A stretch of 64,000 nt of DNA from Dictyobacter kobayashii (GCF_003967555.1 NZ_BIFS01000001.1:5084001-5148000); one strand, 5' to 3'. Counted from the first letter of the stretch, positions 54,773-64,000 are shown. Notes: generated from the letters alone by a model not told the origin. Made by a program: numbers and translations.

Positions 54773-55687
54773 ATGCCAGAATATACTACTCCACTTGTCT
54801 GGAATCCCATTCTGAGACAATATCTTGTGAATGCTGCCCATCGCATGAATCGGCGTGAGGGGACCAACGAGTGCCCTTTTTGTGCCGATATTACCAATGG
54901 CCTTGTTGGGCCAGATACGCAGGTCTGGCTGCATCCTAATGATTTTCCTCCCTTGAAACCTCCTGTTGGGGAGGCGCAGGTTGTTATTTATAACCGTGAC
55001 CATAATCGTACTTTTACCCAGTTGACTGTCGATGAAGTATTTGCGGTCACTAAGCTCTGGCGTGATCTGTATCGCGATATGTCTTCGCGCTATCCAACTG
55101 TGATGATCTTTGAGAATAGCGGGGCTTCAATCGGTCAGACCCAGAATCATCCTCATGGACAGGCGTACGGTGTTTCTGTGATCCCTTCAATCTTGGAGCG
55201 TGAGCTTGAGACGGTGATCCTGGACTACGAAGCCGGTAGTGGTTGTCCTTTCTGTCGTGTACGCGAGGAATTGAGCGATGGTGAGCAGCAGGTAACTGCC
55301 AATACAACCTGGCAGGCTTTCTTGCCTCCATATGTACGCTATCCTTATGAGACGCACCTGTATCCACGGCGCCACGTTGCAAATATTGGTTTGATGGAAG
55401 ATGATGAGCTGCGCGACCTGGCTGAGTTGCTGTTGCAGGTCATTCGTGGTTATAATGCGCTTAATGATGGGGAGATGGCTCCTATGCCTTATTTGTTGGG
55501 TCTTCATCAATTGGCTGATGAGCGCTTCCATTTCCATGTCGAGATTCTGGCCATTGGACGAGCTCCAGGTAAACTCAAATATGCTGCATCCTCCGAGTCG
55601 GTATGGGGATTGTGGTCCAATGACTCAGCTCCCGCTCAGAAAGCTCAGGAGTTGCGTGCGGCGATTGAACAAGTTAAAGGAAAATAA
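54773..55687 (+). CDS. galT: Galactose-1-phosphate uridylyltransferase
   Basis: Second step of the Leloir pathway: UDP-glucose plus galactose-1-phosphate to UDP-galactose. 304 residues, HIT superfamily. The nucleophile motif is TQNHPHGQAYG (HPH). An N-terminal zinc-type pair is in ECPFCAD, and a second CPFC occurs in GSGCPFCRV. FHFHVEIL is the second His cluster. The start is ATG at 54773, 18 bases after the upstream stop. galK follows within 10 bases. Confidence 0.94.
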   Translation: MPEYTTPLVWNPILRQYLVNAAHRMNRREGTNECPFCADITNGLVGPDTQVWLHPNDFPPLKPPVGEAQVVIYNRDHNRTFTQLTVDEVFAVTKLWRDLYRDMSSRYPTVMIFENSGASIGQTQNHPHGQAYGVSVIPSILERELETVILDYEAGSGCPFCRVREELSDGEQQVTANTTWQAFLPPYVRYPYETHLYPRRHVANIGLMEDDELRDLAELLLQVIRGYNALNDGEMAPMPYLLGLHQLADERFHFHVEILAIGRAPGKLKYAASSESVWGLWSNDSAPAQKAQELRAAIEQVKGK

Positions 55688-55693
55688 AAGGTA

Positions 55694-56967
55694 ATGGATT
55701 CAACGACGTTGTTGCCCCTGTAAAAGAGGCGCTGGCAGAATTTCCACGTGTTTTTGATGATAAAACAGCCTATAGCAGTCCTTTAGGGGCTGCCTGGGCT
55801 CCAGGGCGTGTGAACCTGATTGGTGAGCATACAGACTATAATGGGGGCTTTGTCCTGCCTCTGGCGGTCGATCGTGTGTCGGCGTTCGCTGGTCGCACCC
55901 GTGAAGATCAGACGGTGCGTCTCTGGTCAACCCATTTTAAAGCTTACGCGCAGTTCTCGTTGGAAGGTTTACCTGAGACCTTTGATGAGCAGCGTGCGAA
56001 CTTGCCGGGCTGGGCTCGTTATGTGCTTGGTGTGGCCGCGGAATTGACCCGTTCCGATATCGCTTTGAAGGGCTTTGATGCGGTCGTCAGCGGTGATGTC
56101 CCTCTTGGTGGGGGTATGAGCTCTTCTGCCGCGCTGGAAATCGCTTCAGCCGAGGCCTACGCTCTTTTCTCTGACCATGCTTTCTCAATTGGTGAAAAGG
56201 ATGCGACCCTGACGCCTATCGAGACGGCCGGTCTATGTCAGCGGGCCGAGCAGATCGCTTCTGGTTTGATGTGTGGTATTCTCGACCAGGCCGCATCCTG
56301 TCTGGGACAGCCACGTAAGGCTGTGCTGCTGGATTGTCGATCTCTGGATTATCGCTACCTGCCTTTTGAAGATCCTGATGTGTCGGTGGTGGTCATTGAT
56401 ACCGGGGTGCGCCGTGAACTGGCGACTTCTGCTTATAATGAGCGCCGCCAGCAGTGTGAGGAAGCTACACAGCGTCTGCGTGATTTGATTGTGCAGGTTG
56501 AACCAGAGAATGAGCAGGCCCGTTCGATTAAAGAGCTGCGCGATGTGTCTCCGGAGCAATTTGAGCGTTTTAAAGCTCAGTTGCCTGCAGTGCTGCAGAA
56601 GCGGGCTGGTTATGTGATTGCTGAGAATGAGCGTGTGTTGCAGGTGGTGAAGTTGCTGGAAGAGGGTAAGATCGAAGAGGCGGGTAAGATCCTCTGGATT
56701 GGACACGCGGGCTTGCGCGATGAGTATGAGGTGAGTTGTAACGAGTTAGATGCGCTGGTCGATATCGCTCATGAGGTTCCTGGCGTCCTGGGTGCTCGTA
56801 TGATGGGCGGCGGCTTCGGTGGCTGTACGATCAACCTGGTTCGTAATGAGGCCGTTGATGCCTTGCGCCAGGCTGTTGAGCAACAGTATCCTGAGCGCGC
56901 GGGTCGCGAGGCCAGCATCGATATCTGTCGGGCGGCCGCTGGCCCGGGCCACGTTGTTTTAAACTAG
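55694..56967 (+). CDS. galK: Galactokinase (frameshifted near the start)
   Basis: Phosphorylates galactose with ATP; GHMP kinase fold. Signature GRVNLIGEHTDYNGG, ATP loop GGGMSSSAALEIA, and the C-terminal motif MMGGGFGGCTINL are intact. The frame holding these has no good start before 55810. The ATG at 55694, with AAAAGG upstream, begins MDSTTLLP in another frame. Adding one C to the CCCC run at 55715-55718 joins them as TTLLPPVKEALAEF, giving 424 residues. This is probably a homopolymer error. galT-galK form one operon; galE is not in the window. Confidence 0.9.
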
Positions 56968-57124
56968 CCAACCTGTTATGTGACAGCAAGATATAAAGGG
57001 GATAGGTAGCGCTGAATGATGCTTTTGCCTGGCATATTCAGTTGCGCCGAGCCCCTGTTTGCTTGCCCTTTAAAGTCAAAGGCATTGTTAACTTGTTGCT
57101 GATCCTGTTCATATCAATTGGTGA

Positions 57125-57820
57125 TCAGAGTAAGTTTTCCTCTATGCCTTGATTCAATTGATTATGCGCCTCGGCTTGCTCCTGCTGATTTTTCTGCACA
57201 CGTTTGATCTGTATCAGGATAAGCTTCAGCGTATCGAAGCGCCTGATAAAGTCTTCAGCCTGCTTATTGAGGAGATCTACCTCTACTTCTAATTCTCTGA
57301 GTTGCCCATTAAACCATGCCATCTCATCTTCACGCGCTGTTCGTACTGCCGGTATGCGGCCGCTCATGCTCATCTGCTCGTTTGCAATTGGCGGTCGCAC
57401 TACTGGTATACGGCCGCTCATGCTCATCTGTTCATTATCCATAGCAGGTCGCACTGTGGGCATCTGCTCGTTTGTCTCGGAAGCATGAATGGCCGGCATG
57501 CGGCCGCTCATGCTCATCTGCTCGTTCGCAACCGCTGGTCGCACCACCGGTATGCGGCCACTCATGCTCATCTGTTCATGCTCATTGGGCACTCGGATTG
57601 CCTGCATGGGCATTGTGTTGGCTGAAACACGTCCCTCTTCTTGTTCTTCGAACTCAAAAGTTGCGGCGTTAGTTGAGCGCATGGGATCTGGTGTATTTTG
57701 ATTGGTTGCTATATTATGGCGAGCTTTCGTATTGTTGCTTTCATTGCGCACCAGAAAGATCAGGCCAGCCAGGGCAATAATCGCTATACCGAAGAAGCCA
57801 CCAAGAATTAAAATATTCAC
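57125..57820 (-). CDS. Membrane-anchored repeat protein with coiled-coil tail
   Basis: 231 residues from GTG at 57820 (GAGGGT upstream). An N-terminal membrane helix (ILGGFFGIAIIALAGLIFLV) leads to a polar stretch. Then come five tandem units of 12-19 residues built on NEQMSMSGRIPVVRPA. The C-terminal ~65 residues are a predicted coiled coil (LRELEVEVDLLNKQAEDF). The DNA under the units repeats too (57330-57590). No family recognised. It lies 60 bases downstream of the HlyD-like gene on the same strand. Confidence 0.7.
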   Translation of the reverse strand: MNILILGGFFGIAIIALAGLIFLVRNESNNTKARHNIATNQNTPDPMRSTNAATFEFEEQEEGRVSANTMPMQAIRVPNEHEQMSMSGRIPVVRPAVANEQMSMSGRMPAIHASETNEQMPTVRPAMDNEQMSMSGRIPVVRPPIANEQMSMSGRIPAVRTAREDEMAWFNGQLRELEVEVDLLNKQAEDFIRRFDTLKLILIQIKRVQKNQQEQAEAHNQLNQGIEENLL

Positions 57821-57880
57821 TTTTTACCCTCTTCCATCATAAGATCCGCATAATATATGTATGCTGTGTTCGCCCCCACC

Positions 57881-58543
57881 TTAGTGAATATGGATACTTA
57901 CCTCAACACTCATGCCAGGTACGATCTCTTTGCCACCGGCCCCATCCAGTGAAATGATAACTGGAATGCGTTGGCCAACTTTAGTGAAGTTGCTGCTGGC
58001 TGTATCCTGGGTAGGTAGTAAGGCGAAGGAGTTTGAGGTCGCCATGACTTTTTGCTGTACCTTACCTGTGAATGTGCTATCACCATAGGCATCCACATGG
58101 ATATCTACATCTTGTCCCGCTTTGATGTTGTCTATGGCATTCTCGTCTATATCGGCGGTTACCGAGAGAGTATTGAGGTTCGCTATCTGAGCCAGCGTAA
58201 GACCCGGGGTGACGTTTTGTCCCTGTACCGCTGTGGTGGAGATAATTGTTCCACTAATTGGACTGGTAATCGTCTGTGTTGGTGGGGCCTTGCTGCTGGT
58301 CCCGGTTGGCACTGGCGTAATCAATGCTATAACCTGACCCGCAGTGACTGTATCGCCTTGCTTGATTGTAAATGAGCTGAGTTGACCGCTGGATAGCGTT
58401 TGGATAGGGACGATATTGCCGGTGATGCGGGCATCGTCGGTCTGGTAGTAGAGGTAGCTCTGGTAGACGTAATAGCTGACTCCGCCAATAATGGCTAGAA
58501 ATACTATTACCGTGAGCGTTGGAATGAGAATAATACGTCGCAT
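57881..58543 (-). CDS. HlyD/EmrA-family membrane-fusion-type protein, short form
   Basis: 220 residues. One N-terminal membrane helix (LTVIVFLAIIGGVSYYVY), then TDDARITGNIVPIQTLSSGQ, the hallmark start of EmrA-like barrel and lipoyl domains. GDTVTAGQVIALI and SPISGTIISTTAVQGQNV are the two half-lipoyl motifs. The long coiled coil of classical EmrA is missing, as expected if there is no outer membrane to reach. It is the partner of the DHA2 transporter 92 bases upstream on the same strand. Confidence 0.87.
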   Translation of the reverse strand: MRRIILIPTLTVIVFLAIIGGVSYYVYQSYLYYQTDDARITGNIVPIQTLSSGQLSSFTIKQGDTVTAGQVIALITPVPTGTSSKAPPTQTITSPISGTIISTTAVQGQNVTPGLTLAQIANLNTLSVTADIDENAIDNIKAGQDVDIHVDAYGDSTFTGKVQQKVMATSNSFALLPTQDTASSNFTKVGQRIPVIISLDGAGGKEIVPGMSVEVSIHIH

Positions 58544-58635
58544 GAGCTATGTTTATCCTTTTATGCTTATTCGTTGTGAAATCTCTTCGGTCGAATGGTC
58601 GAGCAGTGTTGATGGTCTGGAGCTAATCGGCCAAA

Positions 58636-60291
58636 TTATTCGCTAAAGATGGGGATATGCCTCTTGCCAGGCTCTATCTCTTGATTTGCACCTGGCGAAA
58701 TGCTCGCTGGCTTATGTTTATCACTGACGAAACAGACTGCTATGATAGCAAAAATAATGATTATAAGTGTAAAGAAGAAAGAATCTTGCAATGCTAATAC
58801 GTAACTTTGCTCCTGGATAATGCGAGAAATATAGCCAGCGGCGGCGGAGCGGGCCACCATTATACTGGCACCCCGGGCTACAAATTGTGCTTGCAGGCGC
58901 AACAAGAGTCGTCCCAATTCTGAGTCTGCGGTGACCTGTTCGGCCAGGTGGGCATAGTGTAATGTATTCTGTGTCTGTACCAGTGTTGCCAGGATAGCAA
59001 TACCTAGCGAACTGGAAACTGAGCGCGTAACGGTATTGAGGGCCGAGGCCTGAGCCAGCTGGCGTGGTCCGATCTGTGAAAGCCCGGCCACCGTCAGCGG
59101 TTGAACGCTGGCTCCCAGGGCCAGTCCACGCGCGATTAAGAGAAATTGTAACCACCAGATAGGTGTGCTCAGGGTTAGAAATGAGAGCAACCAGGTGGCA
59201 ATAGTCAGGATTACCAGCCCGGGAATCATCACCCCCCGCACCCCTATACGATCAACCAGTCGGCCTCCTATCAGCACGGTTAGCATTGAGGCCAGGGCTT
59301 GCGGTAAAAGTGTCAGACCGGCCTGGAAAGCGCTCTGGCCCCGTAGATCTTGCAGATAAATGGGAAAGAGAAATATACCTCCAAACAGGCTAAATGTAAC
59401 GAAAATATTGGCAATTGAGCTATTGCGAAATGGCCCGTTGCTAAAGATGCGCAGGTCTAGCAATGGGCTTCCACCACTATTGGCAATGGATAATTCAATC
59501 ACGACAAACAGGAGAAGGATAAGCAGCCCACCCAGTATAAATCCCTCAACCTTGATTGATCCCCAGCCATCTGTGCTGGCATCTGAGAGTCCATAGAGGA
59601 TAGCACCCAGGCCGAGTGCGGCCAGCAAGAAGCCAGAGAAATCAAAACGTACACTACTATCGGCATTGGCCTCGTGCAGCAGGATGCTGGCCAGAATTAC
59701 TGCCGCAATGCCCACCGGGACATTCACATAAAAGATAGATTGCCAGTTAGCATAAGTAACGAGATATCCTCCCAGCGTCGGTCCCAGGGCAGGTGCCAGC
59801 AAGGCTGGAATGCCAAAGAAACCCATGGCCATCCCTCTCTCTTGAGGTGGAAATTCACGAAACAAGAGGGTGATTGAGAGTGGAAAGAGGGCGGCCCCAC
59901 CAATCCCTTGTAAGATGCGAAAAATAATCAAGACCGGGAGGCTCCAGGCCAATCCACACAATGCCGAGCCTGCGGTAAAGGCAGCCAGTGAAATAATATA
60001 AAAGCGCTTGATTCCCCATTTATCCGAGAAATAGGCCGCGCTGGGAGTGACTATTCCCAGGGTCAGTATGTACGCCGTTAATACCCACTGCACACTGTGG
60101 ATATCTGAGCCAAAGGCCTGCTGGAGGCGCGGAATAGCGATATTTACAATAGTTTGATCCAGGATGCTCATAAAAACCCCGATTATGACCACCATCGCCA
60201 CGATCCATTTATAGCTGATCCTGCTGCTATGTCGCGTTATCTGTGCGCTACCCGGCTCTACTAGATTGATCCCCGCCCGATCTACTGCCAT
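58636..60291 (-). CDS. DHA2-family (EmrB/QacA) drug-type MFS transporter
   Basis: The ATG at 60291 (GGAGAGGGGG upstream) gives 551 residues with 14 predicted helices. Motif D1 LDQTIVNIAIPRLQQAF is followed by motif A YFSDKWGIKRFY. Motif C is GFFGIPALLAPALGPTLGG, the antiporter signature. It exports an unknown compound with proton exchange, probably with the HlyD-like protein. Confidence 0.92.
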   Translation of the reverse strand: MAVDRAGINLVEPGSAQITRHSSRISYKWIVAMVVIIGVFMSILDQTIVNIAIPRLQQAFGSDIHSVQWVLTAYILTLGIVTPSAAYFSDKWGIKRFYIISLAAFTAGSALCGLAWSLPVLIIFRILQGIGGAALFPLSITLLFREFPPQERGMAMGFFGIPALLAPALGPTLGGYLVTYANWQSIFYVNVPVGIAAVILASILLHEANADSSVRFDFSGFLLAALGLGAILYGLSDASTDGWGSIKVEGFILGGLLILLLFVVIELSIANSGGSPLLDLRIFSNGPFRNSSIANIFVTFSLFGGIFLFPIYLQDLRGQSAFQAGLTLLPQALASMLTVLIGGRLVDRIGVRGVMIPGLVILTIATWLLSFLTLSTPIWWLQFLLIARGLALGASVQPLTVAGLSQIGPRQLAQASALNTVTRSVSSSLGIAILATLVQTQNTLHYAHLAEQVTADSELGRLLLRLQAQFVARGASIMVARSAAAGYISRIIQEQSYVLALQDSFFFTLIIIIFAIIAVCFVSDKHKPASISPGANQEIEPGKRHIPIFSE

Positions 60292-60435
60292 TATTGCCCC
60301 CTCTCCACCCCTGCCCTTATAGTCAATCAATCGCACATTGAAGTTTGAATTTTATGTAACATGTTTTGTGTGTCGTGTGATATCAAGCACTAGTTTAATC
60401 AAGGCTTTTGTATGTGTCAAGGCGTAATTGGACCT

Positions 60436-60499
60436 TCGGCAGAAAATACAGAAAAAGGTGTAGATATACCTCTACACCTTTTTCTGTATTTTCTGCCGA
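60436..60499 (-). terminator. Perfect 29-bp hairpin after the pseudokinase gene
   Basis: Arms 60436-60464 and 60471-60499 are perfectly complementary with a 6-base loop. It begins 10 bases past the stop at 60509 on the minus strand. Confidence 0.75.
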
Positions 60500-60508
60500 G
60501 CTCATCTC

Positions 60509-62080
60509 TTAGGAGAGAACGTGTTCTTTTTGTTGGGCATTATATGAGACCGGCTGGCTGCTATAAAAAATCAGTACATAATTACCAATCAGGATCTTGT
60601 CGCCATTATCCAATTGTTGACCTTGTTCGGGTACTAATTTTTGTCCGTTGACAATAACACCGCTAGCACTGTTACAGTCATAGATGCGATGCTGACTATT
60701 TTCCATGCGAATTAAGGCATGGTGCCTTGATGTACTATCATCCTGGTCTAGCAATATATCGCTAGAGCCTGCATGTCCCAGACTGGTTTCCGGGCTGGTG
60801 AGTGGATAGGTGATTGGTTCATGGGTAATTGGGGGTGTAATTACCAGGTAGGTATCATTGGCTGGGAGTGGTGGTAGCTTTACCGCTGGTAGGGGTTCCG
60901 TATCGGTCAGGTTCTCTTTCTTTGGCGAGGGTTCCGGTCGCGTTGGTTTGACGGGCTCAATCTCGGGTGGCGCGAATGGCGTGGCATCAGGAATTGGCTG
61001 TGCTATATCTGGTTCGAGTGGGAGTGGACCTGATGGCAGTGGATCTGGGGTCGTTGGTATTGGACCCTCGGGGAGGGGTTCTGAGTTTGGTTCTGGCCTG
61101 GGTGTGGGTGGTAGTTTGGGCTCAGGATGTGGTTGGGGGGCATCAGGCTCAATACGTCGTACTGGCTCGGTGTCAGGTTCGGTTGGTCGTTGTGTCGCGG
61201 TTGTCAGTATGATCGCGTCCTGTTTAGGTGATCGCATAGCATCAACCTCCAAAACTCTACGTAACGCTTGAACGAATGTATTCACGTTGGCGAAGCGGTG
61301 ACCGGGGTTAGCACTGAGAGCGCGCCGAATGATATTTTCCAGGCCATAAGTGACGTTGGCATTAAATGGTAAAAGCGAGGGGATTATTCCCTGACTTTTC
61401 TGGTTGCGAATCTCTTCATGTGTTCCCAGAAATGGGGGGCGTCCTGCTAACCAGAAGTATAGTAGTACAGCCAGGGCATATTGGTCGCTGGCTGGTGTGG
61501 TTTGTCCCTCGAATTGTTCTGGGGCGGCGCTCATGGGAAAGAAGGCGACTGGTGATTGTCCCATTCGCCGTACAAAGGTAGCCAGGGCCGCATCGGCAAT
61601 TAAAAGCGTATCGAGCTGGGAAGGGGTAGGTTCCTGGTTAATGAGTAGATTTGAGAATGTGAGCGATCCATGAATATATCCAAGATGGTGAATATTGGTG
61701 AGTGTATTGGCAATCTGGGTAGCATAGGTCACTGCGTCTTCAACCAGTAGTGGTGGCCGAAACCGATTGCGACCATATTCATTGAGCAAGGAGCCGTATT
61801 CAGCATAAATACGGCTCACAAAGAGCTGTCCATGCCACTCTCCATAATTGAGAATAGGTGCCAGTTGTGGATGTTTTAAGCCACTGATGGCCTGCATCTC
61901 ACGAAAGAACTGACGCCGGGCTGCGTCTGGAAGAAGAGTCCAGGGGTGAATAATTTTGAGTAGTACTGTGCGTTGCTGGCGCGTATCCTCGACTTCATAA
62001 CTGACACCGGTAGCCCCATTTCCTGAAGGGCGTATGATGCGATAGCGCTCAAACTTTTGACCTTCTTCCAGTGTGTGCAT
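60509..62080 (-). CDS. FHA-domain protein with degenerate (pseudo)kinase domain
   Basis: 523 residues; GGGTAGAG precedes the ATG. The N-terminal ~270 residues keep the Ser/Thr kinase layout, with a glycine loop SGNGATGVSYEV and Lys42 in VLLKII. The catalytic loop reads H137-GSLTFS-N144 where HRDLKPSN is expected, so the catalytic Asp and the Lys are lost. The DFG is D163-A-A. APEQFEG is kept. A Pro/Glu-rich linker (about 290-410) leads to a C-terminal FHA domain (TSLGHAGSSDILL, TSRHHALI, SGVIVNG). It probably binds phosphothreonine and ATP without phosphorylating, i.e. a scaffold in kinase signalling. Confidence 0.85.
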   Translation of the reverse strand: MHTLEEGQKFERYRIIRPSGNGATGVSYEVEDTRQQRTVLLKIIHPWTLLPDAARRQFFREMQAISGLKHPQLAPILNYGEWHGQLFVSRIYAEYGSLLNEYGRNRFRPPLLVEDAVTYATQIANTLTNIHHLGYIHGSLTFSNLLINQEPTPSQLDTLLIADAALATFVRRMGQSPVAFFPMSAAPEQFEGQTTPASDQYALAVLLYFWLAGRPPFLGTHEEIRNQKSQGIIPSLLPFNANVTYGLENIIRRALSANPGHRFANVNTFVQALRRVLEVDAMRSPKQDAIILTTATQRPTEPDTEPVRRIEPDAPQPHPEPKLPPTPRPEPNSEPLPEGPIPTTPDPLPSGPLPLEPDIAQPIPDATPFAPPEIEPVKPTRPEPSPKKENLTDTEPLPAVKLPPLPANDTYLVITPPITHEPITYPLTSPETSLGHAGSSDILLDQDDSTSRHHALIRMENSQHRIYDCNSASGVIVNGQKLVPEQGQQLDNGDKILIGNYVLIFYSSQPVSYNAQQKEHVLS

Positions 62081-62186
62081 TCTCTACCCTCATTTTGACT
62101 CAAAAACATGTTTCATTTGCGTGCTATTGTACCATATCGACCTGTTTCAGTGTAGTCTTGTAGAGGAATAGTTGTGTTTTTCATGG

Positions 62187-62328
62187 CCTGCCTTTCAATC
62201 GTATGAGCGCAGCTGCCTGACAGGCGCCCCCGTTTGCTCGTTGCTGCTCAAGTTGAATGGCTGAGCCAGTGGCAGCGGAGCTAGCCGCGTCCAAGTGGCG
62301 TTTACGATTGCTATTTCAATAGCATGCC
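62187..62328. repeat. Dispersed ~140-bp repeat, copy B
   Basis: Same element and orientation as 53595-53737, ending 19 bases before the DedA stop codon. The inverted end pairs CAATCGTA/TACGATTG are kept. Confidence 0.75.
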
Positions 62329-62346
62329 GGATGATTGGATTCTTTT

Positions 62347-63048
62347 CTATTTGCTGGTGGCTTGGTGTTCGTTATCTTTGCGCTTTTTATAAATTATAAA
62401 AGCAGTTATTGCCCCTAAGATAATAATCACCGCCAAAATCCAGCTGATATAGCCAGCAAGGTGCTCGACCTGCCCAAAATTGTCGTGGAAGATGCGGCCT
62501 GCGTAGTAGCCAATCAATCCATAGGCAATGGCCCAGAGGATACCTCCGGCGGCATTGTAGACCAGGAAGGTTGGCCAGGCCATCTTATTGACTCCAGCTA
62601 GAAAGGCTGCGAAGGCGCGTAAGATGGCGACGAAGCGGCCGAAGAAGACGGTTTTATCGCCGTGCCTGGCGAAAAATTCTTCTGATCTCTGTAGTCGTTC
62701 AGGCTTGAGGAAAAAGTAGCGTCCATAGCGCTCGATGAATGCTTTTCCACCTGTGCGTCCAACTCCATAGCCAATATTATCACCGATAATGGCTCCAGCG
62801 GCGGCGCAGGCAATGACAATTGGTAGTGATAGATCATGGTAGACGGCAGCATAAAATGAAGCCAGTAAGAGCATCGTTTCGCCTGGGAATGGAATGCCTG
62901 AGCTTTCAATCATCACAAACAATACGACTGCTGGATACCCAAGATTGTGTAGAAGGTTTTGTAGCAGTTGTAGAATATTAAAACTGGCCAGCGCCATAGT
63001 TGGTTTAATCGATAGATAATGTAAGATGAGTATAGGCAGTTTTCGCAT
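62347..63048 (-). CDS. DedA-family membrane protein
   Basis: 233 residues; AAGGAGGAAAT precedes the ATG. Family motifs: ESSGIPFPGETMLLLA, GAIIGDNIGYGVGR, FFGRFVAILRAFAAFLAGVNKM and NAAGGILWAIAYGLIGY. Members act in lipid (polyprenyl-phosphate or phospholipid) translocation across the membrane. Five to six hydrophobic helices and a basic C-terminal tail. Monocistronic. Confidence 0.93.
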   Translation of the reverse strand: MRKLPILILHYLSIKPTMALASFNILQLLQNLLHNLGYPAVVLFVMIESSGIPFPGETMLLLASFYAAVYHDLSLPIVIACAAAGAIIGDNIGYGVGRTGGKAFIERYGRYFFLKPERLQRSEEFFARHGDKTVFFGRFVAILRAFAAFLAGVNKMAWPTFLVYNAAGGILWAIAYGLIGYYAGRIFHDNFGQVEHLAGYISWILAVIIILGAITAFIIYKKRKDNEHQATSK

Positions 63049-63322
63049 GTAAATTTCCTCCTTGTTCTAATACTGTGAGACATACGAAAACGGATACGTT
63101 TGGCCGTAGTTGTTATAAAGGCGGCTCTGCGACAACGGTCAGGTTTAATTGACACGGCAACTCTTACCTCTCTATACTGGTGATTGATATGCTCGCGACT
63201 GGAAATTTGAACGTACTGGCTATCACTGTGACATTTGAGTGATGGAAACGTTCCAAACAACATACAATAATCGTATTTTTCTTTCTAGCAATGAGCGTAA
63301 AACTATAGAGTAGGTCTTAAAG

Positions 63323-64000
63323 ATGATCGCATCCAGCATAAGCAAAAAACGTATTTCGATCTTAGATATTGTTGTGATCTTTATCATGGCAGGATTGCTG
63401 TATTATGGCGCTTCCTGGCAAATCTTTGCAATCCATACAGATGCAGCAAGATATCAATGTTATACGCGCGCCTTCTGGCATGGCACCTCTGCTTTGAATA
63501 CCCTACCACCGGGCCAATGCAATTTTCTGATCCATCCTAGCAAGCAACTTATTCCACTTCCACATGCTGAGCTGGTGAAAAAAATGTCAGACTTTGGCTT
63601 GCCTGCTGGTCTGGTCCATTTCGTTGATGCTCAATTACCGGATCAGCCTTTTCATGCCCTGCCCTACGAGTATCCAATGTTGACACTGATACCATTTACC
63701 CTTTCGTTACTGGTACCAATGAATCTCTTTCAGGTTGCCTTCGCGTTTTGGATGCTGGTGGTGGCGGCTCTGGTCTATCTGGTCTTGCTCAAATGGCGTT
63801 CCCGCAAAGCGGCGCTGGTATATGCTTTTCTGCTGGTCGTTGGTGGCTGGGGAACCGTAGCTGGTCGCTTTGATATAATTCCGTCCGCGCTGACCCTCTT
63901 TGGCGTTATTTGCGCCATGAAGAAGCGTTGGAACTGGGCGTTTGTCCTGTTGGCTTTCGCGGTGCTATTCAAATTCTATCCAGTCGTCTTACTGCTGCCA
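63323..64000 (+). CDS. GT-C membrane glycosyltransferase, GT87/DUF2029-like (cut by window edge)
   Basis: 226 codons from ATG 63323, open at the window end. A first membrane helix (IVVIFIMAGLLYYGASW) is followed by a ~110-residue outside loop and then successive hydrophobic helices. GRFDIIPSALTLFGVI and FKFYPVVLLLP match the conserved part of GT87/DUF2029 polyprenol-phosphate mannosyltransferases. The ribosome site is weak (AGTAGG). The acceptor is unknown. Confidence 0.75.
   Translation, partial: MIASSISKKRISILDIVVIFIMAGLLYYGASWQIFAIHTDAARYQCYTRAFWHGTSALNTLPPGQCNFLIHPSKQLIPLPHAELVKKMSDFGLPAGLVHFVDAQLPDQPFHALPYEYPMLTLIPFTLSLLVPMNLFQVAFAFWMLVVAALVYLVLLKWRSRKAALVYAFLLVVGGWGTVAGRFDIIPSALTLFGVICAMKKRWNWAFVLLAFAVLFKFYPVVLLLP

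Noticed and set aside
60858..61271. Plus-strand Gly/Ser-rich frame resembling a PE_PGRS-type protein
   Set aside because: It is the antisense of the Pro/Glu-rich linker of the pseudokinase; the apparent repeats come from proline codons.

Overview
The window looks like a chromosomal segment of a Ktedonobacteria-like member of the Chloroflexota. This rests on gene content (several transmembrane Ser/Thr kinases, a DUF815 ATPase, NRPS genes, efflux pairs) and on the 16S/23S sequences; it is an inference that a 16S search would settle. No tRNA gene, CRISPR array or intact transposase was seen.

Layout. 1-4214 (minus): end of a surface-polysaccharide locus, with a glycosyltransferase, a nucleotide-sugar dehydrogenase, a Gfo/Idh/MocA oxidoreductase and a DegT-type aminotransferase, the set used to make UDP-diamino-uronic acids. 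4789-9851 (plus): a compact natural-product cassette of a probable winged-helix regulator, an adenylation-carrier (A-PCP) NRPS with a leucine-like specificity code, a P450 and a Cys-nucleophile thioesterase. This is the same enzyme set as the beta-hydroxy-amino-acid cassettes of nikkomycin-type pathways. 10592-15447 and 30455-35169 (both plus): two 16S-23S operons without tRNAs in the spacer and without a linked 5S. A single 5S gene lies alone on the minus strand at 29600-29724. Between the operons are an MFS exporter, a 46-residue peptide gene, a DJ-1/PfpI protein, a glycosidase, a methyltransferase, a DUF815 ATPase, a membrane-anchored beta-propeller protein, a Ser/Thr kinase, a secreted protein and a permuted papain-like protein.

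35490-43176: an APH-family kinase, a P-loop kinase, and a glycolate oxidase operon (glcD-glcE-FtsJ-like methyltransferase-glcF). 43408-53519 (minus): a GH4 glycosidase, a lamin-tail surface protein, rsfS, folK, a sensor Ser/Thr kinase, a PIG-L deacetylase, mutY and a methyltransferase. 54203-56967 (plus): galT-galK (Leloir pathway). 57125-62080 (minus): a repeat-containing membrane protein, an HlyD/DHA2 efflux pair and an FHA-domain pseudokinase. 62347-64000: a DedA protein and the start of a GT-C-type membrane glycosyltransferase.

Two properties cut across the window. First, six genes are broken by seven single-base losses, every one in a mononucleotide run, and each regains its family's length when one base is restored. 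The two rRNA copies also differ in run lengths. This points to homopolymer sequencing errors rather than pseudogenes. Second, many stop codons are followed within a few bases by very long, nearly perfect hairpins, and a dispersed repeat family of about 140 bp with inverted ends occupies several intergenic gaps.
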